Positions 1-5,294 of a stretch of DNA of 7,434 nucleotides are shown piece after piece. This DNA comes from CAILLO01 sp964579735. GTDB taxonomy: Bacteria > Bacillota > Clostridia > Saccharofermentanales > UBA5734. The stretch is from contig CAZOHH010000098.1 of the NCBI GenBank assembly GCA_964579735.1, forward strand, positions 1-7,434. Direction: 5' to 3'. The notes under the pieces are model-generated. The model had not been told where the DNA came from, searched no databases, and saw nothing but the letters and a program-made list of their open reading frames with translations. Position 1 is the stretch's first letter. Each line of letters starts with the position of its first letter. A program made the position numbers and the translations under genes.

Positions 1-13
1 CACCCCCTATATT

Positions 14-42
14 TTGACTTCGAAGGACAAAGATAAGGTAAG
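14..42 (+). promoter_or_regulatory. Weak sigma70-like promoter candidate for comM
   Basis: TTGACT at 14-19 matches five of six bases of the -35 consensus. At 17-base spacing the -10 position is GGTAAG (37-42), a poor match. GATAAG at 32-37 looks better but is too close. It is the only promoter-like signal seen in the 153-base leader of the comM-dprA-HUH cluster, whose true start could also lie upstream of the window. Apart from this site and the 10-bp repeats, nothing else was recognised in the leader. Confidence 0.22.
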
Positions 43-56
43 TCGAATTGGAGATT

Positions 57-86
57 CTGTCGCTTTCCGTCGCTTTCTGTCGACAT
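57..86. repeat. Three tandem 10-bp repeats upstream of comM
   Basis: Three head-to-tail 10-base units are seen: CTGTCGCTTT at 57, CCGTCGCTTT at 67 and CTGTCGACAT at 77. The first two differ by one base; the third keeps CTGTCG and then diverges. The period is close to one helical turn, so a protein could contact each unit on the same face of the DNA. They lie about 70 bases before the comM start, between a weak promoter-like site and the gene, where an operator would be expected. The repeat is visible directly. A regulatory role is inference; short replication-slippage repeats can look the same. Confidence 0.5.
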
Positions 87-143
87 GCAGTAAGCCGCAA
101 GAGTGCGCCACCATGCTATGCTCAGAATCCAAGCGAAGAGGGC

Positions 144-149
144 AGGAGG
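144..149 (+). promoter_or_regulatory. Ribosome binding site fixing the comM start
   Basis: AGGAGG is a full Shine-Dalgarno core, 4 bases before ATG 154. The spacing is slightly short, but no comparable site precedes the in-frame GTG 103 or ATG 118. The protein from 154 begins like other YifB proteins. Confidence 0.75.
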
Positions 150-153
150 GCAT

Positions 154-1683
154 ATGGCGACCGTGGTACGCTCCATCGGAATCGAGGGAATCGCAGGCTA
201 CCCGATTGCAGTGCAGGTCACGCTGCTGGGTGGTCTGGCGGTGATGAACATCGTCGGGCTTGGAGACCAGGCGGTGAAGGAATCGAAGGACCGCATCGAG
301 TCGGCTCTCGACCACCTGGGGCTGGCTTTTCCCAGGAAGAAGATCGTGATCAACCTGGCGCCCAGTGATATCAAGAAGAACGGCACCTGTCTGGACCTGC
401 CGATGCTGATCGCGTTGCTGATCGAGTCGGAACAACTGCATCCGGTGGAAAAGCAGATGGATCGGATCGCCTTTCTCGGCGAAGTGGGTCTCAGCGGCGA
501 GTTGAATCACTTCAGGGGGGTGCTCCCGATGGTGATCGAAGCCAAACAGAGTGGTTTCGTCCAGGTCGTGCTGCCGAAAGCCAGCCTGACGGAGGCCTCG
601 CGCTGCAAGGGAATCGAGATCCTGGGTTTCGAGACCCTGGCGGAGGTCCTCAAGTGGCTGGAGAAACGTCTTGTCTACCACCCGGAGCCCATCGTGCCGA
701 TCAGAACCGGTATCCAGACATTGGACGATTTCTCCGAGGTGGCGGGTCACAGCCACCTGTTGAAATTCGTCACCGCAGCAGCGGCCGGGGCGCACAACCT
801 GCTGCTGATCGGGCCGCCCGGCTGCGGCAAGTCGATGATCGCCAAGCGCATTCCGACGATTCTACCGGACCTGACCGAGGACGAAGCGCTGGAAGTGATG
901 ACCATACAGAGCGTCGCCGGGGTGCTCGGCAAGGATCGCGGCTCGATGGTCCGGCCATTCCGGTCTCCCCATTACAATACTTCGCCGAACGCCATCATAG
1001 GGGGCGGAGCGAATGCGATGCCGGGCGAGATCTCCCTCGCGCACAACGGTGTGCTGTTCCTGGACGAACTGCCGGAATACACTCGGCAGACGATCGATGC
1101 CCTTCGGCAGCCGCTGGAAGACCGGTGCGTCACGGTTGCGAGAGTCCGGCAGACCCACACCTTCCCGGCGAGCTTCATGCTGGTCGCAGCCATGAATCCT
1201 TGCCAGTGCGGCCACTTCGGGACGGGTCACTGCACCTGCTCGCCCAATGACGTGAGGAAATACCGCCACCGCATATCGGGGCCGATCTACGACCGTCTGG
1301 ATATGCAGAAATACATGCACAAGGTCGGACTCTTCGAGCCGGCGAGCCACACGGACCGGATTTCTTCCGCCGTCATGAAGGAGCAGGTCGTCGCGGCGCG
1401 AAAGGTCCAGACGGAGCGGTTCAAGGGAATCAACGGGCTACGGACCAATTCGCAGATGACGGCTCGGCATCTGGACGAGTTCTGTCCACTCGACACGACC
1501 TGCCGAAGTCTTCTGGAGGCGACGTATCGGAAGTATTCCTTCAGTGCGCGCTCCTATGGAAAGATCCTCTGTCTGGCGAGGACGTTCGCCGACCTGGAGC
1601 ACGCCTCGGATATCCGCCAGGAGGATATGGTCTCCTCCCTCCTGGCGAGGGACCTGGACAAGGAACAGTCGCTGGCCCTGTGA
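154..1683 (+). CDS. comM: ComM/YifB family Mg-chelatase-like AAA+ ATPase (509 aa)
   Basis: ComM (YifB) is a hexameric AAA+ helicase that promotes branch migration when incoming single-stranded DNA is recombined during natural transformation; it acts in the cytoplasm. All three family parts are visible. An N-terminal ChlI/Lon-like domain (about 1-170) includes VGLGDQAVKESKDRI at 34-48. The AAA+ core has Walker A GPPGCGKS at 220-227, the family block FRSPH...IIGGG at 269-285, and Walker B VLFLDE at 300-305 with D304 and E305. A Cys cluster (C350, C352, C360, C362) is followed by ISGPIYDRLD at 374-383 and a C-terminal Mg_chelatase_C region to 509. Length is normal for the family. ATG 154 was chosen because AGGAGG ends 4 bases before it and MATVVRSIGIEG is the usual beginning; GTG 103 and ATG 118 in the same frame lack such a site. 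It is first in a tight run with dprA. The family call is very secure; the transformation role is taken from studied homologues. Confidence 0.95.
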   Translation: MATVVRSIGIEGIAGYPIAVQVTLLGGLAVMNIVGLGDQAVKESKDRIESALDHLGLAFPRKKIVINLAPSDIKKNGTCLDLPMLIALLIESEQLHPVEKQMDRIAFLGEVGLSGELNHFRGVLPMVIEAKQSGFVQVVLPKASLTEASRCKGIEILGFETLAEVLKWLEKRLVYHPEPIVPIRTGIQTLDDFSEVAGHSHLLKFVTAAAAGAHNLLLIGPPGCGKSMIAKRIPTILPDLTEDEALEVMTIQSVAGVLGKDRGSMVRPFRSPHYNTSPNAIIGGGANAMPGEISLAHNGVLFLDELPEYTRQTIDALRQPLEDRCVTVARVRQTHTFPASFMLVAAMNPCQCGHFGTGHCTCSPNDVRKYRHRISGPIYDRLDMQKYMHKVGLFEPASHTDRISSAVMKEQVVAARKVQTERFKGINGLRTNSQMTARHLDEFCPLDTTCRSLLEATYRKYSFSARSYGKILCLARTFADLEHASDIRQEDMVSSLLARDLDKEQSLAL

Positions 1684-1689
1684 AACGGC

Positions 1690-1694
1690 AGGAG
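1690..1694 (+). promoter_or_regulatory. Ribosome binding site fixing the dprA start
   Basis: AGGAG lies 6 bases before ATG 1701. It decides between that start and two upstream in-frame choices: GTG 1680, which overlaps the comM stop, and ATG 1695, which directly abuts the AGGAG. Confidence 0.65.
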
Positions 1695-1700
1695 ATGGAA

Positions 1701-2708
1701 ATGACGGAATACTGGATCTGGCTGCAGGAGTTCGTCAAGGGAATCGGTTTCAAGGATAAGCTGGCGCTGCTGGAGCATTTCGTAGAGCCAGTTTCTGCTT
1801 TCCGTGCCTCCTTTACGGAACTGTGGACGCTAGGGGTTCCGAAGGACGTGTACGACTCGTTCTTCACCGAGCATGCACTTGACCAGGCCAGGACCCTTCT
1901 GGGTCTTCACGAAAGACGAGGAATCCGGCAGTTGGTCCGGTGCGACCCGGAGTTCCGTGGCGGCGACTGGTTCGTCCTCTACTACAAGGGGAGGCTGGCA
2001 TCAGGACCGGCGGTTACGGTGGTCGGAACTCGCCAGTGCTCCGCGCATGGATACTACCATACCCGGCAGGTATGCAACCACTGGGTGGACAAGGGCTTCA
2101 CGGTCAACAGCGGACTCGCCAGAGGTATCGACAAGCAGGCGCACCTGGCGACGATGGAGCATGGCGGTAGGACCCAGGCGTTCTTGGCGCATGGGCTCGA
2201 CGGCTGCTACCCGCGAGAGCATGCCGGACTGATGGAGGAGATCGTCGAGAGCGGAGCGGTGATCTCCCCCTTCTTCGCCGGCGTACGCCCGCTGCGCCAT
2301 CACTTCGCGCTGCGGAATGCCTTGATGTGCGCCTGGTCGGACGAGGTCGTCGTGGTGGAGGCACCGGAAAAGAGCGGAGCCATGTTGACGGCGGAATTCG
2401 CAAGGCACTTGAAAAAGAACGTGTGGACCGTGGAGCCCGGTTCGAAGAGCGAGCGCTGTTCAGGGAACCGGAAACTGCTGGCGCTCGGTGCGAAGCCCTG
2501 CCGGATGCCGGACGGTTCGCCTCTGGTGGACCCTGTTCCCGACGACGCGCTGATCGGGCTGCTGCGGAAATCGCCCATGTCGACAGATGAACTGTCCAGA
2601 GCTCTCGAAAGGCCCTTCACCGTTCTGGAGGAACGGCTGCTTGCGCTTTCGCTGGTGCATTGGGTCGTGTTCTCCGGGGACGGGAGATGGCACTACAACG
2701 GGTGGTGA
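1701..2708 (+). CDS. dprA: DprA/Smf DNA-processing protein (335 aa)
   Basis: DprA binds incoming single-stranded DNA in the cytoplasm, protects it and loads RecA during transformation. An N-terminal segment of about 60 residues contains FVKGIG (11-16), as in the helix-hairpin-helix/SAM-like part of the family. The Rossmann core carries VVGTRQCSAHG (107-117), SGLARGIDKQAH (137-148), AHGLDGCYPREH (163-174), an ISPFFAG segment (188-194) and VVVVEAPEKSGAMLTA (216-231). The C-terminal 50 residues (about 282-335) fit the DprA winged helix. Oddities: the usual RNR before the second half of the core reads RNA (205-207), and the YP..L linker motif before the core is poorly kept (around 80-98). ATG 1701 is preferred for its AGGAG and because MTEYWIWL is a typical start; GTG 1680, overlapping the comM stop, would add 7 residues. 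The gene follows comM by 17 bases and precedes the HUH gene by 3, so co-transcription is likely. The family call is secure; the altered motifs suggest a divergent member. Confidence 0.93.
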   Translation: MTEYWIWLQEFVKGIGFKDKLALLEHFVEPVSAFRASFTELWTLGVPKDVYDSFFTEHALDQARTLLGLHERRGIRQLVRCDPEFRGGDWFVLYYKGRLASGPAVTVVGTRQCSAHGYYHTRQVCNHWVDKGFTVNSGLARGIDKQAHLATMEHGGRTQAFLAHGLDGCYPREHAGLMEEIVESGAVISPFFAGVRPLRHHFALRNALMCAWSDEVVVVEAPEKSGAMLTAEFARHLKKNVWTVEPGSKSERCSGNRKLLALGAKPCRMPDGSPLVDPVPDDALIGLLRKSPMSTDELSRALERPFTVLEERLLALSLVHWVVFSGDGRWHYNGW

Positions 2709-2711
2709 GAG

Positions 2712-3506
2712 ATGGGTAGACGACTCAGGCAATTCGTCACGGGCGGGATCTACCACATCATCCAGCGTGGCCACAACCGCTCCTTCATTTTCAACGAGCA
2801 GACGGACAAGGCAGGTTATCTCGATTTCATCAAGGACGCGAGGGAAGCCCTGCCCTTCCATGTCCTCTACTATGTCCTGATGGACAACCACTACCACCTG
2901 ATTGTGGAAATGCAGACGGCGCCGTTCGAGAAGGCGATGCATCAGATCAACCTGGCCTACAGCAAGTTCTACAACAAGAAGTACCACTGCACCGGAACCG
3001 TCTACGGAGAGCGATACCGGGCGTTCCGCGTCGCCGACACGGCCTACCTGCTGAAACTGATCCTCTATATCGCCAACAATCCGGTCAAGGCAGGCCTCGT
3101 CAAGCATCCGGCCGAATACCGATGGTGCGCGCACATGGAGATCGTCTCCCAGAAGGCCGGCATCGTCTCCACGGAACGCCTGTTCGAGGTGCTGGGCGGA
3201 ACAGGGGACAAGGGTCGGACCACCTATGAGGAACTGATCCGGCAGAACTTCGCTTCCGTATCCCAGGCTCCGACGCAGAGCGCCTTCCAGAGCGAGCGCC
3301 GTTCTGACCAGTTGCAGACCCTCCTCGAGGAGGTGCTCGGGGGTCGAGCGACGGTCGATTTCCTCCGTTCCGGTGGCCACGACACTCTCTCGAACCGGCT
3401 GCGTCGCGAATTCTTCCAGCTGGCATCCAGCCAGGGGTACAAGATCGTCGAGATCGCCCACGCCCTGAACGTCACGGACCGCTGTGTGAGAGGGTATCGG
3501 ACGTAG
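2712..3506 (+). CDS. REP-associated tyrosine transposase-like (RAYT, Y1 HUH) protein with C-terminal helix-turn-helix (264 aa)
   Basis: Y1 HUH proteins cut and rejoin single-stranded DNA through a tyrosine; the RAYT branch is usually single copy and non-mobile. The HUH motif reads H60-Y61-H62 within DNHYHLIVE (58-66). Tyr83 in LAYSKFYN (81-88) sits where the catalytic Tyr is expected. The hallmark region from GERYRA (99-104) through ILYIANNPVKAGLV (117-130) and AEYRWCAH (134-141) is well kept. Residues about 215-264 form a second domain with a likely helix-turn-helix (KIVEIAHALNVTDRCVRGYR, 244-263), seen in longer RAYTs. Catalytic features look intact. The start lies 3 bases after the dprA stop, with only GGTGG and GAGAG as weak ribosome sites, so translation is probably coupled to dprA. 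No IS200/IS605 ends, tnpB or REP palindromes were seen nearby, which argues against a recent insertion. The family call is secure; a role with ComM and DprA on single-stranded DNA is my inference. Confidence 0.88.
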   Translation: MGRRLRQFVTGGIYHIIQRGHNRSFIFNEQTDKAGYLDFIKDAREALPFHVLYYVLMDNHYHLIVEMQTAPFEKAMHQINLAYSKFYNKKYHCTGTVYGERYRAFRVADTAYLLKLILYIANNPVKAGLVKHPAEYRWCAHMEIVSQKAGIVSTERLFEVLGGTGDKGRTTYEELIRQNFASVSQAPTQSAFQSERRSDQLQTLLEEVLGGRATVDFLRSGGHDTLSNRLRREFFQLASSQGYKIVEIAHALNVTDRCVRGYRT

Positions 3507-3523
3507 TGATAGTCAGGATATCG

Positions 3524-3532
3524 TGGTAAACT
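3524..3532 (+). promoter_or_regulatory. Extended -10 promoter candidate for the ATPase/effector pair
   Basis: TGGTAAACT forms TG-N plus a TATAAT-like hexamer, TAAACT (3527-3532, four of six bases). At 17-base spacing the -35 position (3504-3509, TAGTGA) is poor and overlaps the stop codon of the upstream gene, as is tolerated in extended -10 promoters. It lies about 90 bases before the ATPase start, in the only gap longer than 100 bases between genes, and would let the pair be expressed apart from the comM cluster. Confidence 0.4.
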
Positions 3533-3570
3533 AGATACATCGTCTCGTCTCGTTCTATTCTCGAAGCTAT

Positions 3571-3602
3571 GTACAAGAAGCCATAGAAAGAGGTTCTTGT
3601 GC
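3571..3602. repeat. Inverted repeat in the leader of the ATPase gene
   Basis: GTACAAGAA (3571-3579) and TTCTTGTGC (3594-3602) pair over 9 bases with one G-T pair around a 14-base loop; the inner ACAAGAA/TTCTTGT is exact over 7 bases. No T-run follows, so it is unlikely to be an intrinsic terminator for the comM-dprA-HUH unit. It lies between the putative promoter and the ribosome site, where an operator or a 5'-leader hairpin would lie. The pairing is visible; the role is unknown. Confidence 0.45.
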
Positions 3603-3612
3603 AACGAACGAA

Positions 3613-3617
3613 AGGAG
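3613..3617 (+). promoter_or_regulatory. Ribosome binding site supporting the longer ATPase start
   Basis: AGGAG within AAAGGAG stands 6 bases before ATG 3624. Another in-frame ATG at 3630 would be 12 bases away, which is too far. A competing site further in is listed separately. Confidence 0.6.
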
Positions 3618-3623
3618 AGACGA

Positions 3624-4748
3624 ATGACGATGAGTATTGGGTGGGACACCCCGATTGTGACCGGGAATCCATACTACAAGGTCCGAAGGGGTTATGCGGC
3701 ATATGCCAGCAAATCGATGGCGGAGGATCCGATGATCGATCGAGTTCGACTTCAGAACTACGGCCCGATTGGCAGCATGGACTGGAAGAATCTCGGGCGG
3801 ATCAATCTCGTTCTCGGCGCGAATGGATCCGGAAAGACTTTTCTCCTCAAGGCTCTATATAGTGCGATGCGCACACTCGAAGAATATAAACGGGGCGACG
3901 AAAAGAAAACGGCTTCGGAAATTCTCGCCGACAAATTATACTGGACGTTCCAGACGGATCGGATTGGCGACCTGGTCTCGAAGAATGCCGAATCACCGTT
4001 GTCGTTTGATTTCGAATTCGATAAAAAGGAATTTCACTATTCGTTCGGCAAGGATACGACAAAGCAGATTGCGTCCCTGGAAAACCACGTGGAAGTGCGT
4101 AGCAGCAATTCCTTGTTCCTTCCAGCGAAGGAGGTCCTCACACTTCACCGCAGCATTCTGAAGTCAAGGGAAGTCGACAAGATGTTCGGCTTCGACGATA
4201 CATATCTGGACCTGGCACGTGCCTTGCGTCAATCCACGAAAGGCAAGGGAGATCACTTCGATTCCTTCAATGTTGCACGAGGTCGTCTAGAGAAGTTGCT
4301 CGGTGGCAAGGTCGAATATGAAGAATCATCGGATAAGTGGCTGTTCAAGAAAGGTAACCAAAAGTTCCAGATTGGCGTTACGGCGGAAGGAATCAAGAAG
4401 ATTGCGATTCTGGATACCCTTTTGAAGAACCGATATCTGGACAAGAAGTCGATTCTCTTCATCGACGAGCCTGAAGCGGCACTACATCCTCGAGCGATTT
4501 CCGACCTGCTGGATATCATCTGGATTCTATCGGACTGCGGAATCCAATTCTTCTTGGCGAGTCACTCCTATTTCGTCGTGAAGAAGCTCTACCTGATTGC
4601 ACAAGAGAAGAACATATCGATACCCGTTATTTCGGAATGCGACGGCAGATGGCATACGGATGATCTGCGACTGGGCATGCCCGATAATCCGATTATCGAC
4701 GAGTCGATCCGGCTCTACGACGAGGAAGTGGGGCTCTCCCTGTCATGA
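3624..4748 (+). CDS. ABC/SMC-type AAA ATPase (AAA15/OLD-like), putative defence ATPase (374 aa)
   Basis: This is a soluble P-loop ATPase of the kind that pairs with small effectors in OLD, Septu, PARIS and Abi-type systems. The N-terminal strand and loop IDRVRLQNYGPIG (38-50) lead to Walker A GANGSGKT (65-72). LFLPAKEVLTLH (164-175) matches the middle 'lPa.R/E' segment of these ATPases. VTAEGIKKIAIL (252-263) is a degenerate ABC signature. Walker B is ILFIDEPE (277-284, D281 and E282), with the D-loop ALHP following. LASHS (311-315) gives the switch His314. No C-terminal TOPRIM or other nuclease domain is fused; the chain ends about 60 residues after the switch, so any effector must be separate. 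The first 36 residues precede the normal family start, and a second site allows initiation at Met37. The stop overlaps the next gene by 4 bases (ATGA). Base composition is more A/T-rich than the flanking genes. The ATPase class is secure; the defence role is inferred from architecture and context. Confidence 0.85.
   Translation: MTMSIGWDTPIVTGNPYYKVRRGYAAYASKSMAEDPMIDRVRLQNYGPIGSMDWKNLGRINLVLGANGSGKTFLLKALYSAMRTLEEYKRGDEKKTASEILADKLYWTFQTDRIGDLVSKNAESPLSFDFEFDKKEFHYSFGKDTTKQIASLENHVEVRSSNSLFLPAKEVLTLHRSILKSREVDKMFGFDDTYLDLARALRQSTKGKGDHFDSFNVARGRLEKLLGGKVEYEESSDKWLFKKGNQKFQIGVTAEGIKKIAILDTLLKNRYLDKKSILFIDEPEAALHPRAISDLLDIIWILSDCGIQFFLASHSYFVVKKLYLIAQEKNISIPVISECDGRWHTDDLRLGMPDNPIIDESIRLYDEEVGLSLS
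3722..3726 (+). promoter_or_regulatory. Internal ribosome binding site for an alternative ATPase start at 3732
   Basis: GGAGG stands 5 bases before in-frame ATG 3732 (Met37). Starting there gives MIDRVRLQNYGPI, exactly where members of this ATPase class usually begin. Either this is the real start and 3624-3731 is leader, or two protein forms are made. Confidence 0.4.
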
Positions 4749-5266
4749 CGGCACGGACGATCGAAGAATCCGGGATGGTCTTTGGACCGTTCCCTGAAGG
4801 ACGTTGCTTTGAAATCGAAAAAAGCAGATTGTATGCACGAATCCAGAACGGCGTGAAAATGGTCGAATTTCTGGTTGTGAGGTCCGGTTCATTGAATCCC
4901 TTGGTTGTATGGGTCGTGGAAGCGAAAAAAATAGCTCCTCATCCAGGAAACCATGAGGATTTCAAGGTATTTCTAGAAGATATGAACGCGAAATTCACGA
5001 ATGCCCTTGGATTGTCCATGGCGCTGTCTTTGAACCGGTTTCCTGAATACAATGACGAATTACCCGTCCTTTTCAATGATCTCCATGAAGCAAATGCAGA
5101 TGTTCGCTTCATTCTTGTTGTCAAAGAACATGAATCACCTTGGCTTCCCCAGTTGCAGGACGCTTTGGCGGCGAAGTTGCGACCGCTCCGCAAGACCTGG
5201 GGATTCCGAACCGATGCATTGGTTTTGAATGAAGAAAGAGCTCGGAGCTGGAATCTGATCATATGA
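4745..5266 (+). CDS. Uncharacterised 173-aa protein, candidate PD-(D/E)XK nuclease partner of the ATPase
   Basis: I cannot name this family. The chain starts with ESGMVFGPFPEGRCFEIEKS (8-27), rich in conserved-looking Gly, Pro and Phe. It continues with a strand-like GVKMVEFLVVR (36-46) containing E41, then LVVWVVEAKKIAP (53-65), in which E59-x-K61 closes a hydrophobic strand. An acidic residue followed by E-x-K across two strands is the core of PD-(D/E)XK nucleases; here the first acid would be Glu, not Asp. A helix-like stretch at 72-96 and another hydrophobic strand, DVRFILVVKE (119-128), agree with that fold's alternating order. No signal peptide or membrane segment is seen. It overlaps the ATPase gene by ATGA, so the two are translationally coupled and probably act together. 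It is A/T-rich (24 of 60 bases at 4801-4860 are G/C). It could instead be a regulator or antitoxin. The gene is secure; the nuclease call is moderate to weak. Confidence 0.8.
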   Translation: MTARTIEESGMVFGPFPEGRCFEIEKSRLYARIQNGVKMVEFLVVRSGSLNPLVVWVVEAKKIAPHPGNHEDFKVFLEDMNAKFTNALGLSMALSLNRFPEYNDELPVLFNDLHEANADVRFILVVKEHESPWLPQLQDALAAKLRPLRKTWGFRTDALVLNEERARSWNLII

Positions 5267-5294
5267 AAAGAGGCCGATAGCAAAGGAGACCCAC

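Noticed and set aside
7..795. 262-aa minus-strand frame opposite comM
   Set aside because: No family motifs, and it covers the conserved ChlI domain of comM.
2460..3461. Long open frame on the minus strand (333 aa) opposite the end of dprA and the HUH gene
   Set aside because: It spans two well-supported plus-strand genes, and its product matches no family I recognise; it is a high-G+C shadow.
3501..3602. REP-type palindrome or IS200/IS605 end after the HUH gene
   Set aside because: A GTAG tetranucleotide occurs at 3503-3506, but no GC-rich palindrome follows, and the inverted repeat at 3571-3602 lacks the REP form. No second copy was seen in the window.
3571..3602. Intrinsic terminator for the comM-dprA-HUH unit
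   Set aside because: The stem is A/T-rich and is followed by GCAACGAACG, not a T-run; the right arm is also close to the next ribosome site.
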